A stretch of DNA of 64,000 nt, taken from NCBI GenBank assembly GCA_024275825.1, contig JAJRYK010000029.1:1-64000 (forward strand). Reading direction: 5' to 3'. This document shows positions 1-8,228 of the stretch, in pieces. Every line of letters starts with the position of its first letter. Positions within the stretch are counted from its first letter, which is position 1. Source of the stretch: Alphaproteobacteria bacterium (GTDB lineage: Bacteria > Pseudomonadota > Alphaproteobacteria > Micavibrionales > Micavibrionaceae). A program made the translations under genes and the position numbers. The notes below the pieces were generated by a model that made no database searches, was not told the DNA's origin, and worked only from the letters and a program-made list of their open reading frames with translations.

Positions 1-96
1 GCGAGATACACTAAAGCGATGCGAAGCTTCCACTTTACTACCACCAAATTCTACAAAGGAAACAACTCTTTTACGAAGGTCTATTGAATAAGTCAT
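1..96 (-). mobile_element. IS630-family transposase, N-terminal fragment at window edge
   Basis: The reverse strand from an ATG at 96 is open to the window edge for 32 codons. It reads MTYSIDLRKRVVSFVEFGG followed by SKVEASHRFSVSR. The pattern Y-S-x-D-L-R-x-R-V-V, then G-G-S, E-A and R-F-x-V-S-R is the N-terminal helix-turn-helix signature of IS630-type transposases, which bind the element ends. The catalytic DDE part lies outside the window. Seen: the reading frame and motif. Inferred: that an intact insertion sequence continues to the left. Terminal inverted repeats could not be identified in the 90 bases upstream of the start. Confidence 0.75.
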
Positions 97-188
97 CATG
101 CAGCATAGCATGCGCAATTATTAATTGGAATTACTATATTTAGTGATATTCCCACTAGAGCAAGCATCAAACCAAGCATTAATCCCGT

Positions 189-407
189 TCAAAAGCCTAA
201 AGAACCACTGATTAACCTTTGTCGTTCTGCTCTTTTGTCTGACCCGCCAACAAATTTTTCAAATATACGAGAAAGCCTTTGGCACTCTTCTCCGACCTTT
301 TTCGGCTCATCAAATACGGTATTAACATTTTTACGCAAAAATCCGGCTGGAGGGTCCTCTAGCCGAAGCGTAAAGATACAATGCTCAACTGCCTGCTGCC
401 GTTCCAT
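189..407 (-). CDS. Small protein, possibly a membrane-anchored protein cut by an in-frame TGA
   Basis: A 72-residue ORF with an excellent ribosome binding site (GAGGAAGG six bases before the ATG). It is charged and helical and matches no family I recognise. The frame ends at a TGA (189-191), but translation in the same frame continues open for 31 more codons (to a TGA near 96) and encodes a strongly hydrophobic stretch, LMLGLMLALVGISLNIVIPI. A soluble helix followed by one membrane segment would make a sensible small anchored protein, so the TGA looks like a nonsense change or a sequencing error. The IS630-type transposase begins right after it, so insertion damage nearby is also possible. 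Confidence 0.5.
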   Translation of the reverse strand: MERQQAVEHCIFTLRLEDPPAGFLRKNVNTVFDEPKKVGEECQRLSRIFEKFVGGSDKRAERQRLISGSLGF

Positions 408-473
408 ATCGCCTTCCTCAAATAAAAAAGCGATAATACTCCACAGCCTACAGTTATGTCAGTATTTTTATTG

Positions 474-1631
474 CTACTTAGGCAATAGCGCCCAATAGCG
501 CCCTTGCGACTTCATGTGCCCGGCCAGATACTCGGCGCGCGCACCATAACCCCAGAACACATCCCCGCGCACTGCACCGCGAATCGCGCCGCCGGTGTCT
601 TGGGCAACCATCAGGCGCTGCAAGCCTTGCTCGCCCGCTTTCGGTGGATCAATATCGACCCACAGCGGCAGACCGTAAGGCAGTTTCGAACGATCAATCG
701 CCAGCGACCGCTGCGCCGTTAACACCACGCCCTCGCCACCAATCGCACCCTGCTTCTTGCTCTCCCTAAAAAACACATAAGACTTATTGGTGTTCATCAC
801 GTCATCCGCCTCATCGGGATTAGCCTCTAACCACGCGCGGATCGATTGCATTGAGACAGTCTCTTTCGTCAAGGCCCCGCGCGCAATCAGCTCTCGCCCA
901 ATTGCGTAATAGGGATGCCCGTTCTGCCCGGCATAGCCGATGCGCATCACGCTCTTTCCCCCATTGGCATCATCAAGCTCAACAATGCCAGAGCCCTGTA
1001 TCTGCACAAAAAACGCATCCACCGGATCATCAACCCAGACCAGCACCTGATCCCCACCCTTTTCAAAAGCGTGTGGCCAATCCCCCTCCACAATCCGCGG
1101 CCGGTCTTCGTAAGGCTTCAAATTACCGCCAATCACACGCCCGGCAATGCGCCGCCCCTTCAAATCTTCACGAAAATCCCCCAGCTGCACCATAACCAAA
1201 TCATCAGGCCGCGCATGCAGCGGATAGCGATACGGCCCGCGGCGCGTCCGCGAACCGCGCAACGAGGCCTCATAATATCCGGTGAACAACCCCTGAGGCT
1301 CATCGCCAGCTAGAATTTGATACGGTCGAAAGTAACGCTCAAGAACCGAGCGTGGTTGGTCAGATTGCAACAGAGCCGCACAAGGCGCGTGCCAATCCCC
1401 ATACGTCCCGGCCTCCACTAAATCCCCAAAACGTTGATCAACAGGGCGCTTCATGATCCGCCCGCAAGAGACCCGCAGCGCGGGCAGCGCCGCCGCCACA
1501 TCATCGCGCGCCCAACCCGGCAAATCACGGAAATCAGCAGCCTTCAGCACCAATGGTGGCTCCTGAACCTCAGGCTCCTCCCCCGCACAGCCCACAACAA
1601 AAATCAAAAAGAAAAGAAAAATAAAGCGCAT
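474..1631 (-). CDS. mltA: Membrane-bound lytic murein transglycosylase A
   Basis: MltA cleaves the glycan strands of peptidoglycan to 1,6-anhydro products and acts as an outer-membrane lipoprotein in the periplasm. I place the start at the ATG at 1631, because this gives a short hydrophobic signal ending in the lipobox VVGC (Cys 15), giving about 385 residues. The frame is open about 50 codons further upstream, but that stretch is not signal-like. The central MltA domain is followed by a C-terminal 3D domain with the aspartate motifs VDIDPP, QDTGGAIRGAVRGD and GYG. It is downstream of the Tim44-like gene on the same strand, an arrangement common in alphaproteobacteria. Confidence 0.92.
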   Translation of the reverse strand: MRFIFLFFLIFVVGCAGEEPEVQEPPLVLKAADFRDLPGWARDDVAAALPALRVSCGRIMKRPVDQRFGDLVEAGTYGDWHAPCAALLQSDQPRSVLERYFRPYQILAGDEPQGLFTGYYEASLRGSRTRRGPYRYPLHARPDDLVMVQLGDFREDLKGRRIAGRVIGGNLKPYEDRPRIVEGDWPHAFEKGGDQVLVWVDDPVDAFFVQIQGSGIVELDDANGGKSVMRIGYAGQNGHPYYAIGRELIARGALTKETVSMQSIRAWLEANPDEADDVMNTNKSYVFFRESKKQGAIGGEGVVLTAQRSLAIDRSKLPYGLPLWVDIDPPKAGEQGLQRLMVAQDTGGAIRGAVRGDVFWGYGARAEYLAGHMKSQGRYWALLPK

Positions 1632-1795
1632 GTCTAAAGATTTAGCATACCGCCAAGAAACTCTGAAGTGCAAAACATAAAAGGCGAAGCAGAAATCAAA
1701 ATATTTTGCGGCGAGTCCGATGTTCACGTACAAAAATAGACGCTGTGCTCCGGTTCTCGAAAAGGGCGATTCGCAGTCCAAAAGATGAACGGTTT

Positions 1796-2515
1796 TTAAT
1801 GCGTGTCCGGGATCAAATCATTATCCCCGTCAAAGTCACCGCGGGTCTCAAAGACAAGCCAGCTTGGGCTTTTTGATTTTGTATCGTGGCCAAAGACCCA
1901 GATATCTTTCATTTCAGTGATCTTTTCCGGATGACCGGCAATGATTTTTTCGTCCTTATCCATAGTTACGCTGGTCTCATCGGCAATGAAACTTACAGTA
2001 ACATAAGCCATTTTGCCCTCCAGCCGCGCTTCGGTAATTTCAGCCTTTTTAATGACGTGAATTTCAGATTTTTGTATCTCACCAATTTTAGTGCGCGCCT
2101 CTAACGCGCCATCAAAGGCAGCGTAAACATCAGGACCCAAAAGATTCCCTAACGTTTCACGATCACCATCGGCGAAAGCCTCAACAATAATCACAAAAGC
2201 ATCCTGAGCTGCATTTAAAAACACCCCAATATCAAAATTACGGTCCGCTTTGCCAATGGCAAGCAAGCCAGCGCTCGCGCTTTCATCAAGACTCATCACG
2301 CCGGCCTTATCGCTAAAAGCCGCTAATTTCTCTTCTGCGCTGACCCCTCCCGCATCAGCAGAAAAAACAAGATCAGACGCCACATCATTGCCAACCTCGC
2401 GCAAGGTCACAGGCGGCCTTTGTCGTTCATCCCCATGGCGAGTACCTAAAATACTGCGCAGCCAAAACACCAGCCCAGCAGCAACAAGCGCATATACAAT
2501 CAGATCAGCAGGCAC
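1796..2515 (-). CDS. Tim44/TimA-like membrane-anchored protein
   Basis: A 239-residue protein with one N-terminal membrane helix (about residues 4-21) followed by a charged linker and a C-terminal Tim44-like domain (about 90-235) with the typical pattern of a helix followed by sheet strands ending in VSFIADETS and DIWVFGHD. Bacterial relatives (TimA) are the family from which mitochondrial Tim44, the import-motor tether, evolved. Their bacterial role is membrane-associated and poorly defined. It is divergent from fxsA and upstream of mltA, as is usual for alphaproteobacteria. Confidence 0.85.
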   Translation of the reverse strand: MPADLIVYALVAAGLVFWLRSILGTRHGDERQRPPVTLREVGNDVASDLVFSADAGGVSAEEKLAAFSDKAGVMSLDESASAGLLAIGKADRNFDIGVFLNAAQDAFVIIVEAFADGDRETLGNLLGPDVYAAFDGALEARTKIGEIQKSEIHVIKKAEITEARLEGKMAYVTVSFIADETSVTMDKDEKIIAGHPEKITEMKDIWVFGHDTKSKSPSWLVFETRGDFDGDNDLIPDTH

Positions 2516-2630
2516 GTGATATTCCCTCTATGTTTTGACTTTGTCTTACTATTCTACCATATTCTCGGTAAATAATGTCTTCAATAGAGATTAATGCAAC
2601 GATCGTAAAGGACAAGGGTTTTATAATTTT

Positions 2631-3092
2631 ATGCCATTTCTCATTATATTTATCGTAATCCCGCTCATGGAACTGATGGTTTTCGCCGCCGTCAGTGACA
2701 AAATCGGCATTGGCACGGCGTTTTTGCTCGCCTTCCTGACCGCCATCATCGGCGGCGCGATTGTCCGCCATCAAGGGCTGCAAACCATCATGGCGATGCG
2801 CGAGGCAAGCGGCGCAGGAAAGCTGCCCCTATCCAAACTGTTTGACGGCTTTTGTTTGGTCGCCGCCGGCGCGATGCTCATCACGCCCGGTTTTATCACA
2901 GACGCCGTTGGCTTCTCTCTGCTCGTTCCAGCCTTTCGCGATATCCTGCGCCACATCATCAAAACCCATACTAGCTGGGCCATGCATGGCGCGCAAAGCC
3001 AGCACCAAGCCTATCGCGCATCACCGGACGATATTATTGAAGGTGAATGCGAAGAAATTAATGAGCCCTCAAGTGACATTACGAAAAAATAA
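2631..3092 (+). CDS. fxsA: FxsA family membrane protein
   Basis: A 153-residue integral membrane protein. It opens with the hydrophobic FIVIPLMELMVF, then GIGTAFLLAFLTAIIGGAIVR and the stretch RHQGLQT that typify FxsA (suppressor of F exclusion of phage T7). Further hydrophobic segments follow around residues 80-105, ending in a polar tail. The biochemical role is unknown. It is normally adjacent to secB in alphaproteobacteria; here a recombinase-like gene sits between them. Confidence 0.88.
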   Translation: MPFLIIFIVIPLMELMVFAAVSDKIGIGTAFLLAFLTAIIGGAIVRHQGLQTIMAMREASGAGKLPLSKLFDGFCLVAAGAMLITPGFITDAVGFSLLVPAFRDILRHIIKTHTSWAMHGAQSQHQAYRASPDDIIEGECEEINEPSSDITKK

Positions 3093-3093
3093 T

Positions 3094-3122
3094 TTGACAT
3101 AGCCGCCGCAAGGCTCTAAAAA
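3094..3122 (+). promoter_or_regulatory. Sigma70-type promoter for the recombinase-like gene
   Basis: TTGACA (3094-3099), a 17-base spacer and TAAAAA (3117-3122) sit right after the fxsA stop and about 35 bases upstream of the recombinase-like start. The -35 is perfect and the -10 matches four of six. Confidence 0.45.
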
Positions 3123-3158
3123 CAACCTGAATATTTAACGAAAACTGAGTATGTGACA

Positions 3159-4109
3159 ATGAATGCCTCTAAATATCAACTTGACACGCATCCTGTAATT
3201 TTGGAAACCGGGCCAGAAGCTATTGCAGTTTGCCAAAATCTCTTCATGGGCAAAATGCTTAGCCAAAAAACAGTAGAGGCCTATAGCAGACATATAAAAA
3301 CATTCCTTAATTGGGCTAAGTCCAAAGACCTAAAGCTTGCTGATATTAGCGAACAAGATATCAAAGCACATTTAAATGAACTATCTAGGACAGTAAAACA
3401 GGCGACAATTAAGCAACATATTGTCGCACTAGGGTTTTTCGCAAAAGATTTATCGGGCATTGGTATTACATTACCAACAGGGCACTCTTTTGTGTGTTCT
3501 GACATTCAAAAGCCTACAAAAGCGCGAATTTTAACACAGGGCGAGTTAAACAAATTATTCTCTGCTCACGCAGAAAACAAAACAAAAGAAGCGCGTGATA
3601 CTGCTATTTTGAGCATAATGTTTCATTGCATGGCAAAGGTGGGGGATATAGCTGCGCTGGATATAGCTGATTATAAAATTGATAAAAGTGGCCAAGCGAC
3701 ATTAACGCTAGGCACTCACTGTGCAACCTCAATTGCCTCAAGAAATGCCTACACAGTTATTGTTCCTGAGGAGACTAAGGGTTTTATTGATCAGCACCTC
3801 AATAAAATGCGCAGCTTGGGGCGTGAAGCTGGGGTAATGTTTCGACCTTTTGTACACGACAAAGGCGCGCCCATAGACAGCAGGAGCATTCGTAGAATGT
3901 TCGAAGAGCGAGCAAGAAGAGCTCATATTGACACAACAAATCTATCACCTCAAAGCTTACGGGCAACCTCTATCGTAATGCATCACGAGCGGGGCTACTC
4001 TGCCAAAGACCTTGCAAAGATGGCCGGGCTTTCCAATGCGGATTCTATACATACAATTTTAAAAGCAAATAAACAAAATGCAGGTGACACACCCGCGCTT
4101 TCTGCTTAA
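3159..4109 (+). CDS. Tyrosine recombinase-like protein with degenerate active site
   Basis: About 316 residues with the two-domain build of XerC/phage integrases. The N-terminal core-binding SAM-like domain (about 25-110) contains LSQKTVEAYSRHIKTFLNWA, and a C-terminal catalytic-type domain spans about 125-310. The catalytic residues are largely absent. The first Arg box reads CMAKVGDIAALDIADY (Lys for Arg). The H-x-x-R box reads SPQSLRATS (Gln for His, Arg kept). The G-H box reads MAGLSNAD, and no tyrosine is seen in the tail (DSIHTIL). The fold is therefore clear, while strand-transfer activity is doubtful. The frame also allows a GTG at 3153. It splits the fxsA-secB pair and looks more AT-rich than its neighbours, consistent with acquisition. 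Confidence 0.8.
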   Translation: MNASKYQLDTHPVILETGPEAIAVCQNLFMGKMLSQKTVEAYSRHIKTFLNWAKSKDLKLADISEQDIKAHLNELSRTVKQATIKQHIVALGFFAKDLSGIGITLPTGHSFVCSDIQKPTKARILTQGELNKLFSAHAENKTKEARDTAILSIMFHCMAKVGDIAALDIADYKIDKSGQATLTLGTHCATSIASRNAYTVIVPEETKGFIDQHLNKMRSLGREAGVMFRPFVHDKGAPIDSRSIRRMFEERARRAHIDTTNLSPQSLRATSIVMHHERGYSAKDLAKMAGLSNADSIHTILKANKQNAGDTPALSA

Positions 4110-4148
4110 TCTTTCCCAAGACAGTTATAAATATTTGAGGGAAACGCC

Positions 4149-4745
4149 GTGAGTAAAAAAGACACCGAAAAGAAGAAAACAACCAAAGCGAAAAAACCAG
4201 CCGCCAAGGTCGCTGCAACACAGAAAAAAACCGCCGCTAAGGATAAAAAACCTGCGAGCAAGAAAGCTGAAGAGCCGCAGGCTCAACCACAAGGCGCTGC
4301 ACCAAGCGGCGTGCCATATATCATCCACACACAATATGTCCGCGACGTATCGTTTGAAAACCCCAATGCGCTGGACTCGCTACGCCCCGGTCAGCCTATG
4401 CCGGAGATGGATATTAATATCGGCATGGATGCGCGCCGCATTGAAGATGCGAGCATTCCAAACTTCTACGAAGTTGCACTTAATGTCCGCGCAGAGGCCA
4501 AGCGTGGCGACAACATCGTGTTTATTGCTGAGCTACAATATGGTATCGCGGTGTCCTTTGATGAGTCAGTCCCGCAAGATACGCACCACCCTGTGCTGCT
4601 GATCGAAATTCCACGCTTTGCATTTCCTTACGCCAGAGCAATCATGAGCGACCTGACCTCACAAGGCGGCTTCCCGCCTCTGCTGCTAAACCCGGTTGAT
4701 TTTCAGGCACTCTATGTTCAGAGATTTGCAAAGAAAACAAATTAA
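4149..4745 (+). CDS. secB: Protein-export chaperone SecB with Lys/Ala-rich N-terminal extension
   Basis: SecB holds presecretory proteins unfolded and delivers them to SecA. The core begins near residue 57 with YIIHTQYVRDVSFENPNA and contains the family strands DIN-IGMDAR, FYEVALNVRAEAK, VFIAELQYG and PVLLIEIPRFAFPYARAII-type sequence, ending in PPLLLNPVDFQALY. The first 50 or so residues are an unusual Lys/Ala/Pro-rich, histone-tail-like extension not typical of SecB. The start is GTG at 4149 with GAGGGAA upstream. Convergent with dnaQ. Confidence 0.95.
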   Translation: MSKKDTEKKKTTKAKKPAAKVAATQKKTAAKDKKPASKKAEEPQAQPQGAAPSGVPYIIHTQYVRDVSFENPNALDSLRPGQPMPEMDINIGMDARRIEDASIPNFYEVALNVRAEAKRGDNIVFIAELQYGIAVSFDESVPQDTHHPVLLIEIPRFAFPYARAIMSDLTSQGGFPPLLLNPVDFQALYVQRFAKKTN

Positions 4746-4746
4746 G

Positions 4747-5433
4747 TTAAGCGCTCTTTGTCCACGCCGCATCATCGAGCTTTTCAAGAAGCTCTGCGTG
4801 CGCCGTAAGCTCTTCTGCATTTGGCACATGTGAGCGTGGCTCACGGAATTTGCGCTCAACCTTGCTCTGCGTTTGGCCTTGCGTCTTCATCTCATCCCGC
4901 GCCAAGCTCAGCCCATGTTGGCGTCCGCCCAAGAGCTCTAGATACACTTCCGCCAGTAATTCAGAATCCAAAAGCGCGCCGTGATATGTCCGCTCTGTAT
5001 TATCAATTCCAAAACGCCGACATAGCGCATCCAAATTGGCTGGCGAACCTGGGAATTTTCGCCGCGCCATCTGCAGCGTGTCAATCGCCCGGCTCCACGG
5101 CAGCGGCGGATGACCGACGTGCTGAAGCTCATGATTAATGAATTTCATATCAAACTCAGCATTATGAATGACCAGTTTGTTCTCTCCAATGAAATCGATG
5201 AAGTCCGTATAGCATGCTAAAAATGTTGGCTTATCTGCCACAAACTCATCGGTAATGCCATGAATGGCAGTTGCGTCCGGCGGTATTTCGCGTTCTGGAT
5301 TAATGTAAAGCTGTAAATGCCGCCCCGTCGGCACATGATTTTCCAGCTCCACGCACCCGATCTCAACCAGCTTATGTCCCTCTGACGGTTCAAACCCTGT
5401 CGTTTCAGTATCGAGAACAATTTCAATCGTCAT
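4747..5433 (-). CDS. dnaQ: DNA polymerase III epsilon subunit (3'-5' proofreading exonuclease)
   Basis: A 228-residue DnaQ-type exonuclease with all three DEDD motifs: ExoI LDTETTGF (7-14), ExoII HNAEFDMKF (90-98) and ExoIIIepsilon YHGALLDSELL (150-160, His and Asp present). The C-terminal tail is the part that would contact the polymerase alpha subunit. It belongs to a leftward operon with four-base stop/start overlaps. In many alphaproteobacteria it directly follows coaE; here an amidotransferase gene is inserted between them. Its 5' end overlaps that gene by four bases. Confidence 0.95.
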   Translation of the reverse strand: MTIEIVLDTETTGFEPSEGHKLVEIGCVELENHVPTGRHLQLYINPEREIPPDATAIHGITDEFVADKPTFLACYTDFIDFIGENKLVIHNAEFDMKFINHELQHVGHPPLPWSRAIDTLQMARRKFPGSPANLDALCRRFGIDNTERTYHGALLDSELLAEVYLELLGGRQHGLSLARDEMKTQGQTQSKVERKFREPRSHVPNAEELTAHAELLEKLDDAAWTKSA

Positions 5434-6149
5434 GCTAAAAGCCCCGCACCCTCAAGCCACTCTGTCAGGAAAAGGCGCACTTGTGCATTAAGTGCATCAA
5501 CATATTCCTCACTTTGCTTCTGAAGATCACTGATATGAACCGCTGGGTTTTCACCCGTGATGTCCTTCACACTCGACACATACCATTCTTTTAAACGCTG
5601 CCGACGGATTTCAGCGTGGCATTGCAACCCCACAACATTATCACCATAGCTATAAATTTGACGGTATTTATCAGACGTAGCGAGCAAAGTCGCGCCCTCC
5701 GGCAAATCAAACGTATCACCATGCCAATGAAACATGTTTGTTTTGCTGCCGCATAAATGGCGAGCGGGGCTGTCTTTTCCTGCATCCGTCAAAATCAGGG
5801 GATTCCAACCAATTTCTTCCCCGCTCGATCCCGGATACACCCCTCCACCCAACGCTTTTGCGATTAACTGAGATCCAAAACAAATACCAAGAATCGCCTT
5901 ATTCGCCGCAACGCGCTTTTGAATAGCGTCAATTTCTCGATCAATAAAAGGAAAGAGCTCAGCCTGGTAAATACCCGTCGGTGAGCCCATAATCAAAAGA
6001 AGATCAGCCTCTAACGGGTCATACTCATCGAAATCTAATATTGGCACGCCAAAAGAGCGCATTTTAAATCCCTGCTCTTCTAAAACCTTACCCAAAAAAC
6101 ACGATCCATGATTGTGACTATGCTTAAAAATATGAACAGTTTTACTCAT
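5430..6149 (-). CDS. Class I glutamine amidotransferase-like protein
   Basis: A 239-residue stand-alone class I GATase domain related to the GuaA amidotransferase half. The nucleophile elbow ILGICFGSQLIAKALGG carries the catalytic Cys, and VVGLQCHAEI carries the catalytic His with the following Glu. Such proteins hydrolyse glutamine or gamma-glutamyl compounds, but the acceptor is not predictable from sequence. It overlaps both dnaQ and coaE by four bases, so it is translationally coupled inside the conserved operon. That position is unusual, since coaE and dnaQ are normally adjacent. Confidence 0.85.
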   Translation of the reverse strand: MSKTVHIFKHSHNHGSCFLGKVLEEQGFKMRSFGVPILDFDEYDPLEADLLLIMGSPTGIYQAELFPFIDREIDAIQKRVAANKAILGICFGSQLIAKALGGGVYPGSSGEEIGWNPLILTDAGKDSPARHLCGSKTNMFHWHGDTFDLPEGATLLATSDKYRQIYSYGDNVVGLQCHAEIRRQRLKEWYVSSVKDITGENPAVHISDLQKQSEEYVDALNAQVRLFLTEWLEGAGLLA

Positions 6150-6811
6150 GATGTTTTTTCTTTTTCTTCAAGGGGGCCACACTTTTGCAACTCTAACAAA
6201 ATTTTTCTCAATTGCCGCATGGTATGCGCCCGACCAAGCCCGGTATGCACAACAAAGTCTGCCCGTGCTGATTTCTCCCCATCAGGCAGTTGACGTGCCA
6301 AAATCGCATGCAGTTTTTCCTCGTTCATATTTGGCCGTGCCATCACGCGCGCGCGCTGAATAAAGGCCGGCGCACTCACATTAATCACATAGTCCACACG
6401 CTTTTCCGCGTCTGTCTCAAACAACAACGGAATATCCAGCGCTACAATATCCTTGCCCAGCATCTTTTGTGCATGAATAAAGCTTTGCTGCGATTCCTGC
6501 ACATAGGGATGCAAAATCCCCTCAAGCTCTTCGCGCTTTTGGTCATCTGAAAAAACAATCTTGCCCAGCGCTTTGCGATTTAGCGGGCGAACGCCCGCAT
6601 ATTTCCCGCCCTTAATTTTCTTATCATAGACTTTTGGATAGGTATGATACGGGAACGCCGCACGCACGTTCGTATTTGCCTCACACGCGCTAGAAAGAAA
6701 CTCATGCACTGCCGCATCAGAATCATGCACGGGAATACCGAGACGCATCAACATAGCGCCAGCGGTCGACTTCCCCATAGCAATAGACCCTGTCAAACCA
6801 AGAACAATCAT
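6146..6811 (-). CDS. coaE: Dephospho-CoA kinase
   Basis: Catalyses the last step of coenzyme A synthesis, ATP-dependent phosphorylation of dephospho-CoA. The 221-residue protein begins with a P-loop, GLTGSIAMGKST (5-16), followed by HDSDAAVHE (substrate Asp) and the later DIPLLFE segment that is diagnostic of CoaE. R-x-x-x-R elements (QRARVMAR) form the lid. The start overlaps the stop of aroE by four bases and its end overlaps the amidotransferase. Confidence 0.95.
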   Translation of the reverse strand: MIVLGLTGSIAMGKSTAGAMLMRLGIPVHDSDAAVHEFLSSACEANTNVRAAFPYHTYPKVYDKKIKGGKYAGVRPLNRKALGKIVFSDDQKREELEGILHPYVQESQQSFIHAQKMLGKDIVALDIPLLFETDAEKRVDYVINVSAPAFIQRARVMARPNMNEEKLHAILARQLPDGEKSARADFVVHTGLGRAHTMRQLRKILLELQKCGPLEEKEKTS

Positions 6812-7632
6812 AAAGCCGCCAGCCTCTCCAGCGCCTCATCCACCTCAGGCAAAACCCCAAACCACATCTGAAAGGCCGGCCGCGCCTGGTGCAGCAACAT
6901 CCCGATGCCCGTTACCACCGGATTACCGCGTCCCTGCGCGGCCTTAAGCAAATCTGTCATCAACGGCGCATAAACAATATCGCTCACCAGCGCATTTTTG
7001 GGCAAAGCTGCGAGATCAATCTCCAACGCTGGCTGGCCCTGCATGCCCAGCGACGTCGAATTCACCACAATATTTGCATCAGCTAAAAGAGCGGAGCGCT
7101 CGCCCCACGCACCAACTTTAATTTTCTCCGGCTGGCCAGCGCTCTGCACTAAATGCTGCGCTTTTTCCTGCGTGCGGTTGAGCAACAAAATTTCCGGCGC
7201 GCCTTCCTGCAGCAATCCCTGCACCACAGCGCGCGCTGCGCCACCAGCACCGAGCACCACTGCCCGGCCCGCAGCAAAATCAAAATCCGGCGCGCCTATT
7301 TTTACATTCTCGACAAATCCAAACACATCTGTATTGGTGCCAAACAAGCGACCATCCCTAATCTGCACGGTATTGACCGCCCCAACAGCGCGCGCAATCT
7401 CATCAACCTCGTTGCACAAATCAAGCATGTCTTCCTTATGCGGCAAAGTGACATTAAAACCCACATAACCCCCCTTAACCAAGTCACGCACGCGGTTCTC
7501 CAAATTTCCACATGGGACATCAATGGCCTCATAAGATCCAGTCAGGCCATGTTTCTCAATCCAGTGCCCATGGATCAGCGGCGATTTACTGTGAGAAATC
7601 GGATGGCCAATGACAGCAGCCTTTATGCTCAT
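6808..7632 (-). CDS. aroE: Shikimate dehydrogenase
   Basis: NADPH-dependent reduction of 3-dehydroshikimate in aromatic amino-acid synthesis. The 274-residue protein has the shikimate-binding SHSKSPLIH near residue 13, the catalytic Lys in FNVTLPHKE, the nucleotide-binding GAGGAARAV around 128, NRT at the adenosine phosphate site, VVNSTSLGM and the C-terminal GIGMLLHQA. Part of the overlapped operon between maf and coaE, in the order known from Rickettsia and Caulobacter origin clusters. Confidence 0.96.
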   Translation of the reverse strand: MSIKAAVIGHPISHSKSPLIHGHWIEKHGLTGSYEAIDVPCGNLENRVRDLVKGGYVGFNVTLPHKEDMLDLCNEVDEIARAVGAVNTVQIRDGRLFGTNTDVFGFVENVKIGAPDFDFAAGRAVVLGAGGAARAVVQGLLQEGAPEILLLNRTQEKAQHLVQSAGQPEKIKVGAWGERSALLADANIVVNSTSLGMQGQPALEIDLAALPKNALVSDIVYAPLMTDLLKAAQGRGNPVVTGIGMLLHQARPAFQMWFGVLPEVDEALERLAAL

Positions 7633-8228
7633 GGCCCTGCCCCTTGATAGTCCTTCAGATAACCAAGCAAGGGCAAAAGCGGCAAGCCAAGCACCGTAAA
7701 GTAACTACCCTCAACACGCTCAAACAGCCATGCCCCAGCGCCCTCAAGCTCATACGCCCCAACGGCGCGTGTCAGACCTTCGCCTGCTGCATTAAGATAG
7801 CCATGTAAAAATGTGCCATCAAAATCACGCATAGAAAGATGCGCCTCATCACTTTCTTGCCACAACACCAGCTCGCCCTTGGCGACCGTCACAGCGGAAA
7901 TCAAACTATGGGCTTTGCCCTTCAGCCGGCGCAATTTCGCAATTGCTTCATCGCGGCCCAGCGCTTTGCTTAAAATATCACCCTCAAAACCCAGCACCTG
8001 ATCTGCACCAATCACCAGCGCATCCGGATACTGCTTGGCGATATGAAGCGCTTTAGCTTTTGACAGCTCCAGCGCAATATCACGCGGCGGCGCACCACTA
8101 TTTTGCAAAATCTCTTCATCGATATCTGCAGGAATTACTTCAAAATCGAGCCCAACATCACGCAGCATTTTCGCCCGCACCGCACTGCCGGAGGCTAAAA
8201 TTAAGCGCGGCACATTAAACTTTGCCAT
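7629..8228 (-). CDS. maf: Maf family nucleoside triphosphate pyrophosphatase
   Basis: Maf proteins hydrolyse non-canonical or modified nucleoside triphosphates and act in house-cleaning and cell-division arrest. The 199-residue protein has the N-terminal LILASGSAVRAKML signature, the conserved DIDEE, the KA-K segment, VIGADQVL with the catalytic Asp, and GxYELEGAGAWLFE near the C-terminus. Its start lies inside the end of ppsR (14-base overlap) and its end overlaps aroE by four bases. Confidence 0.95.
   Translation of the reverse strand: MAKFNVPRLILASGSAVRAKMLRDVGLDFEVIPADIDEEILQNSGAPPRDIALELSKAKALHIAKQYPDALVIGADQVLGFEGDILSKALGRDEAIAKLRRLKGKAHSLISAVTVAKGELVLWQESDEAHLSMRDFDGTFLHGYLNAAGEGLTRAVGAYELEGAGAWLFERVEGSYFTVLGLPLLPLLGYLKDYQGAGP

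Noticed and set aside
235-498. Forward ORF at the left edge
   Set aside because: Antisense to the small gene at 189-407 with a strong ribosome site; no motif.
915-1313. Forward ORFs within mltA
   Set aside because: Overlap a well-supported MltA; His/Pro-rich antisense translation.
3093-4148. Prophage or integron around the recombinase-like gene
   Set aside because: No attachment repeats, no phage genes, one ORF only, and flanks are fxsA and secB.
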